Positions 14,051 to 15,089 of a DNA stretch of 15,089 bases are shown piece by piece. The DNA lies in NCBI GenBank assembly GCA_964503615.1, contig CAZDBA010000119.1:1-15089 (forward strand), in the 5' to 3' direction. Both the position numbers and the translations under genes were made by a program. This stretch comes from CAZDBA01 sp964503615. GTDB taxonomy: Bacteria; Planctomycetota; Planctomycetia; Pirellulales; Pirellulaceae. Positions within the stretch are counted from its first letter, which is position 1; each line of letters starts with the position of its first letter. The notes beneath the pieces were generated by a model that ran no database searches, was not told the DNA's origin, and worked only from the letters and a program-made list of their open reading frames with translations.

Positions 14051-15088
14051 ATGAAAAAACTGCGTGCACTCGTCTTGATGCATGAATCACTCGTCCCGCC
14101 CGATTCGCTGCGCGGATACTCCGACGAAGAGATTCTTGATTGGAAAACCGAGTTCGACGTCGTTGCGACTTTGCGAGAGATCGGCCACGAAGTATTGCCC
14201 GTAGGCGTCTGTGATGATCTTGGCGACATCCGCCGAGCGATCACCGACTTTCGCCCGCATATCTCCTTCAACCTGGTCGAAGAGTTCCACGGCGTGGGCG
14301 TCTATGATCATCACGTGGTGAGTTATCTGGAACTGATGCAGCAACAATATACCGGTTGCAACCCGCGCGGTTTGTTGTTGGCTCATGACAAACCGCTGGC
14401 CAAAAAGATCCTCAGCTTTCACGGGATCGGAACCCCTGGTTTTTTCGTAGCGCCGAAAGGCAAAAAGCCTCGTTTGCCAGTCGGACATGAATTTCCACTG
14501 CTGGTCAAAAGTGCTTCCGAAGATGCCTCGTTGGGAATCTCCAGAAAGTCGATCGTGCGAACCAAATCGGAGCTACTGGATCGAATCTCGTTTGTCCACG
14601 AACAACAGGGAACCGATGCATTGATCGAGTCGTACATCGAAGGCCGCGAGCTGTATGTTGGTGTGATCGGCAATCGCCGCTTGACGACCTATCCGATTTG
14701 GGAAATGGTGTTTCGCAAAGCGCCTGCGGACATGCACAATATCGCGTCGGCGAAAGTCAAATGGGACGCGGCGTATCAGAAAAAATATGGTATCGAATGG
14801 CTAGCCGCCAAAGATCTGGATCCCGTTACCACTCGTCGAATCCAAAAGACTTGTAAGAAAGTCTATCGAGCGTTGGGGCTGAGCGGTTATGCCAGAATGG
14901 ATCTCCGGCTGCGCGACGACGGCAAGATTTTTGTGCTAGAAGCCAACCCCAATCCCAACATCGCATTCGGCGACGAGTTCGCCGAATCGGCCGAGTCGGC
15001 AAAAGTCTCGTACAGCGACCTCCTCCGCAAGATCATCAATCTTGGCCTGAGCTACCAAGCCGAATGGCGTCTAGTCAACGCCGCGTAA
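14051..15088 (+). CDS. ATP-grasp enzyme, D-Ala-D-Ala ligase-like
   Basis: The 345-aa product ends with its own stop one base before the window end, so it is complete. It has the ATP-grasp layout: an N-terminal Rossmann-like part (RALVLMHESLVPP; ISFNLVEEFHG at 71-81, the place of the 'N.lhG..gEdG' region), a central ATP-binding part with LLVKSASEDASLGI (150-163, Lys-153), the ALIESYIEGRELYVGVIG block (190-207) and the metal-binding end with ARMDLRLRDDGK (281-292, Asp-284) and VLEANPNPNI (295-304, Glu-297, Asn-299). These residues are what D-Ala-D-Ala ligases use for ATP and two Mg ions. It is not a standard Ddl: 'EANPNPNI' and its N-terminal residues differ, and no mur/fts genes surround it. 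It probably ligates an amino acid or peptide; substrate unknown. The ATG at 14051 has a weak AGG just upstream. Confidence 0.88.
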   Translation: MKKLRALVLMHESLVPPDSLRGYSDEEILDWKTEFDVVATLREIGHEVLPVGVCDDLGDIRRAITDFRPHISFNLVEEFHGVGVYDHHVVSYLELMQQQYTGCNPRGLLLAHDKPLAKKILSFHGIGTPGFFVAPKGKKPRLPVGHEFPLLVKSASEDASLGISRKSIVRTKSELLDRISFVHEQQGTDALIESYIEGRELYVGVIGNRRLTTYPIWEMVFRKAPADMHNIASAKVKWDAAYQKKYGIEWLAAKDLDPVTTRRIQKTCKKVYRALGLSGYARMDLRLRDDGKIFVLEANPNPNIAFGDEFAESAESAKVSYSDLLRKIINLGLSYQAEWRLVNAA

Positions 15089-15089
15089 G

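Overview
The window looks like a chromosomal piece of a planctomycete, most likely of the Pirellulaceae (Rhodopirellula/Blastopirellula type). This is inferred from the style of the ribosomal proteins (S17 with a long Ala/Glu/Lys/Pro tail, L3 with a basic insertion, loosely spaced S10-cluster genes) and from a secreted protein carrying a planctomycete-like secretin motif. No rRNA or species marker is present, so the assignment is moderate.

Left half (1-7333, all minus strand): the S10/spc ribosomal protein cluster, transcribed right to left as rpsJ, rplC, rplD, rplW, rplB, rpsS, rplV, rpsC, rplP, rpmC, rpsQ, rplN, rplE, rpsN (cut by the window edge). Gene order is classical except that rplX (L24), expected between rplN and rplE, is missing: only 91 bp lie there. 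Most genes are separated by 46-110 bp (201 bp after rpsJ), but rplP starts 62 bp inside rpsC. The leader of rpsJ carries three consecutive small hairpins. No str-operon genes (fusA, tuf) lie upstream.

Middle (7334-11470): a 489-bp divergent spacer leads into a small secreted protein that looks like an isolated C-terminal piece of a secretin. Its frame stays open for 114 codons after its stop, up to and into an ABC ATPase. That ATPase and an FtsX/LolC-like permease overlap by 4 bp and form one transporter. The permease has two HxH clusters in its extracytoplasmic domain and ends after its third membrane segment. Facing it, with a 12-bp tail-to-tail overlap, is a ZnuA/TroA-like lipoprotein whose usual His ligands are partly replaced. 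Together they suggest a metal-linked transporter of non-canonical composition.

Right part (11648-15088): a lipoyl-less, E2-type acyltransferase domain protein on the minus strand, a 436-bp divergent spacer with two adjacent 7-bp inverted repeats, then a co-directional pair: a HExxH zinc metallopeptidase and a D-Ala-D-Ala-ligase-like ATP-grasp enzyme. The last two resemble peptide-ligation/peptide-trimming gene pairs and are the best candidates for an undescribed small system, which may continue past the window.
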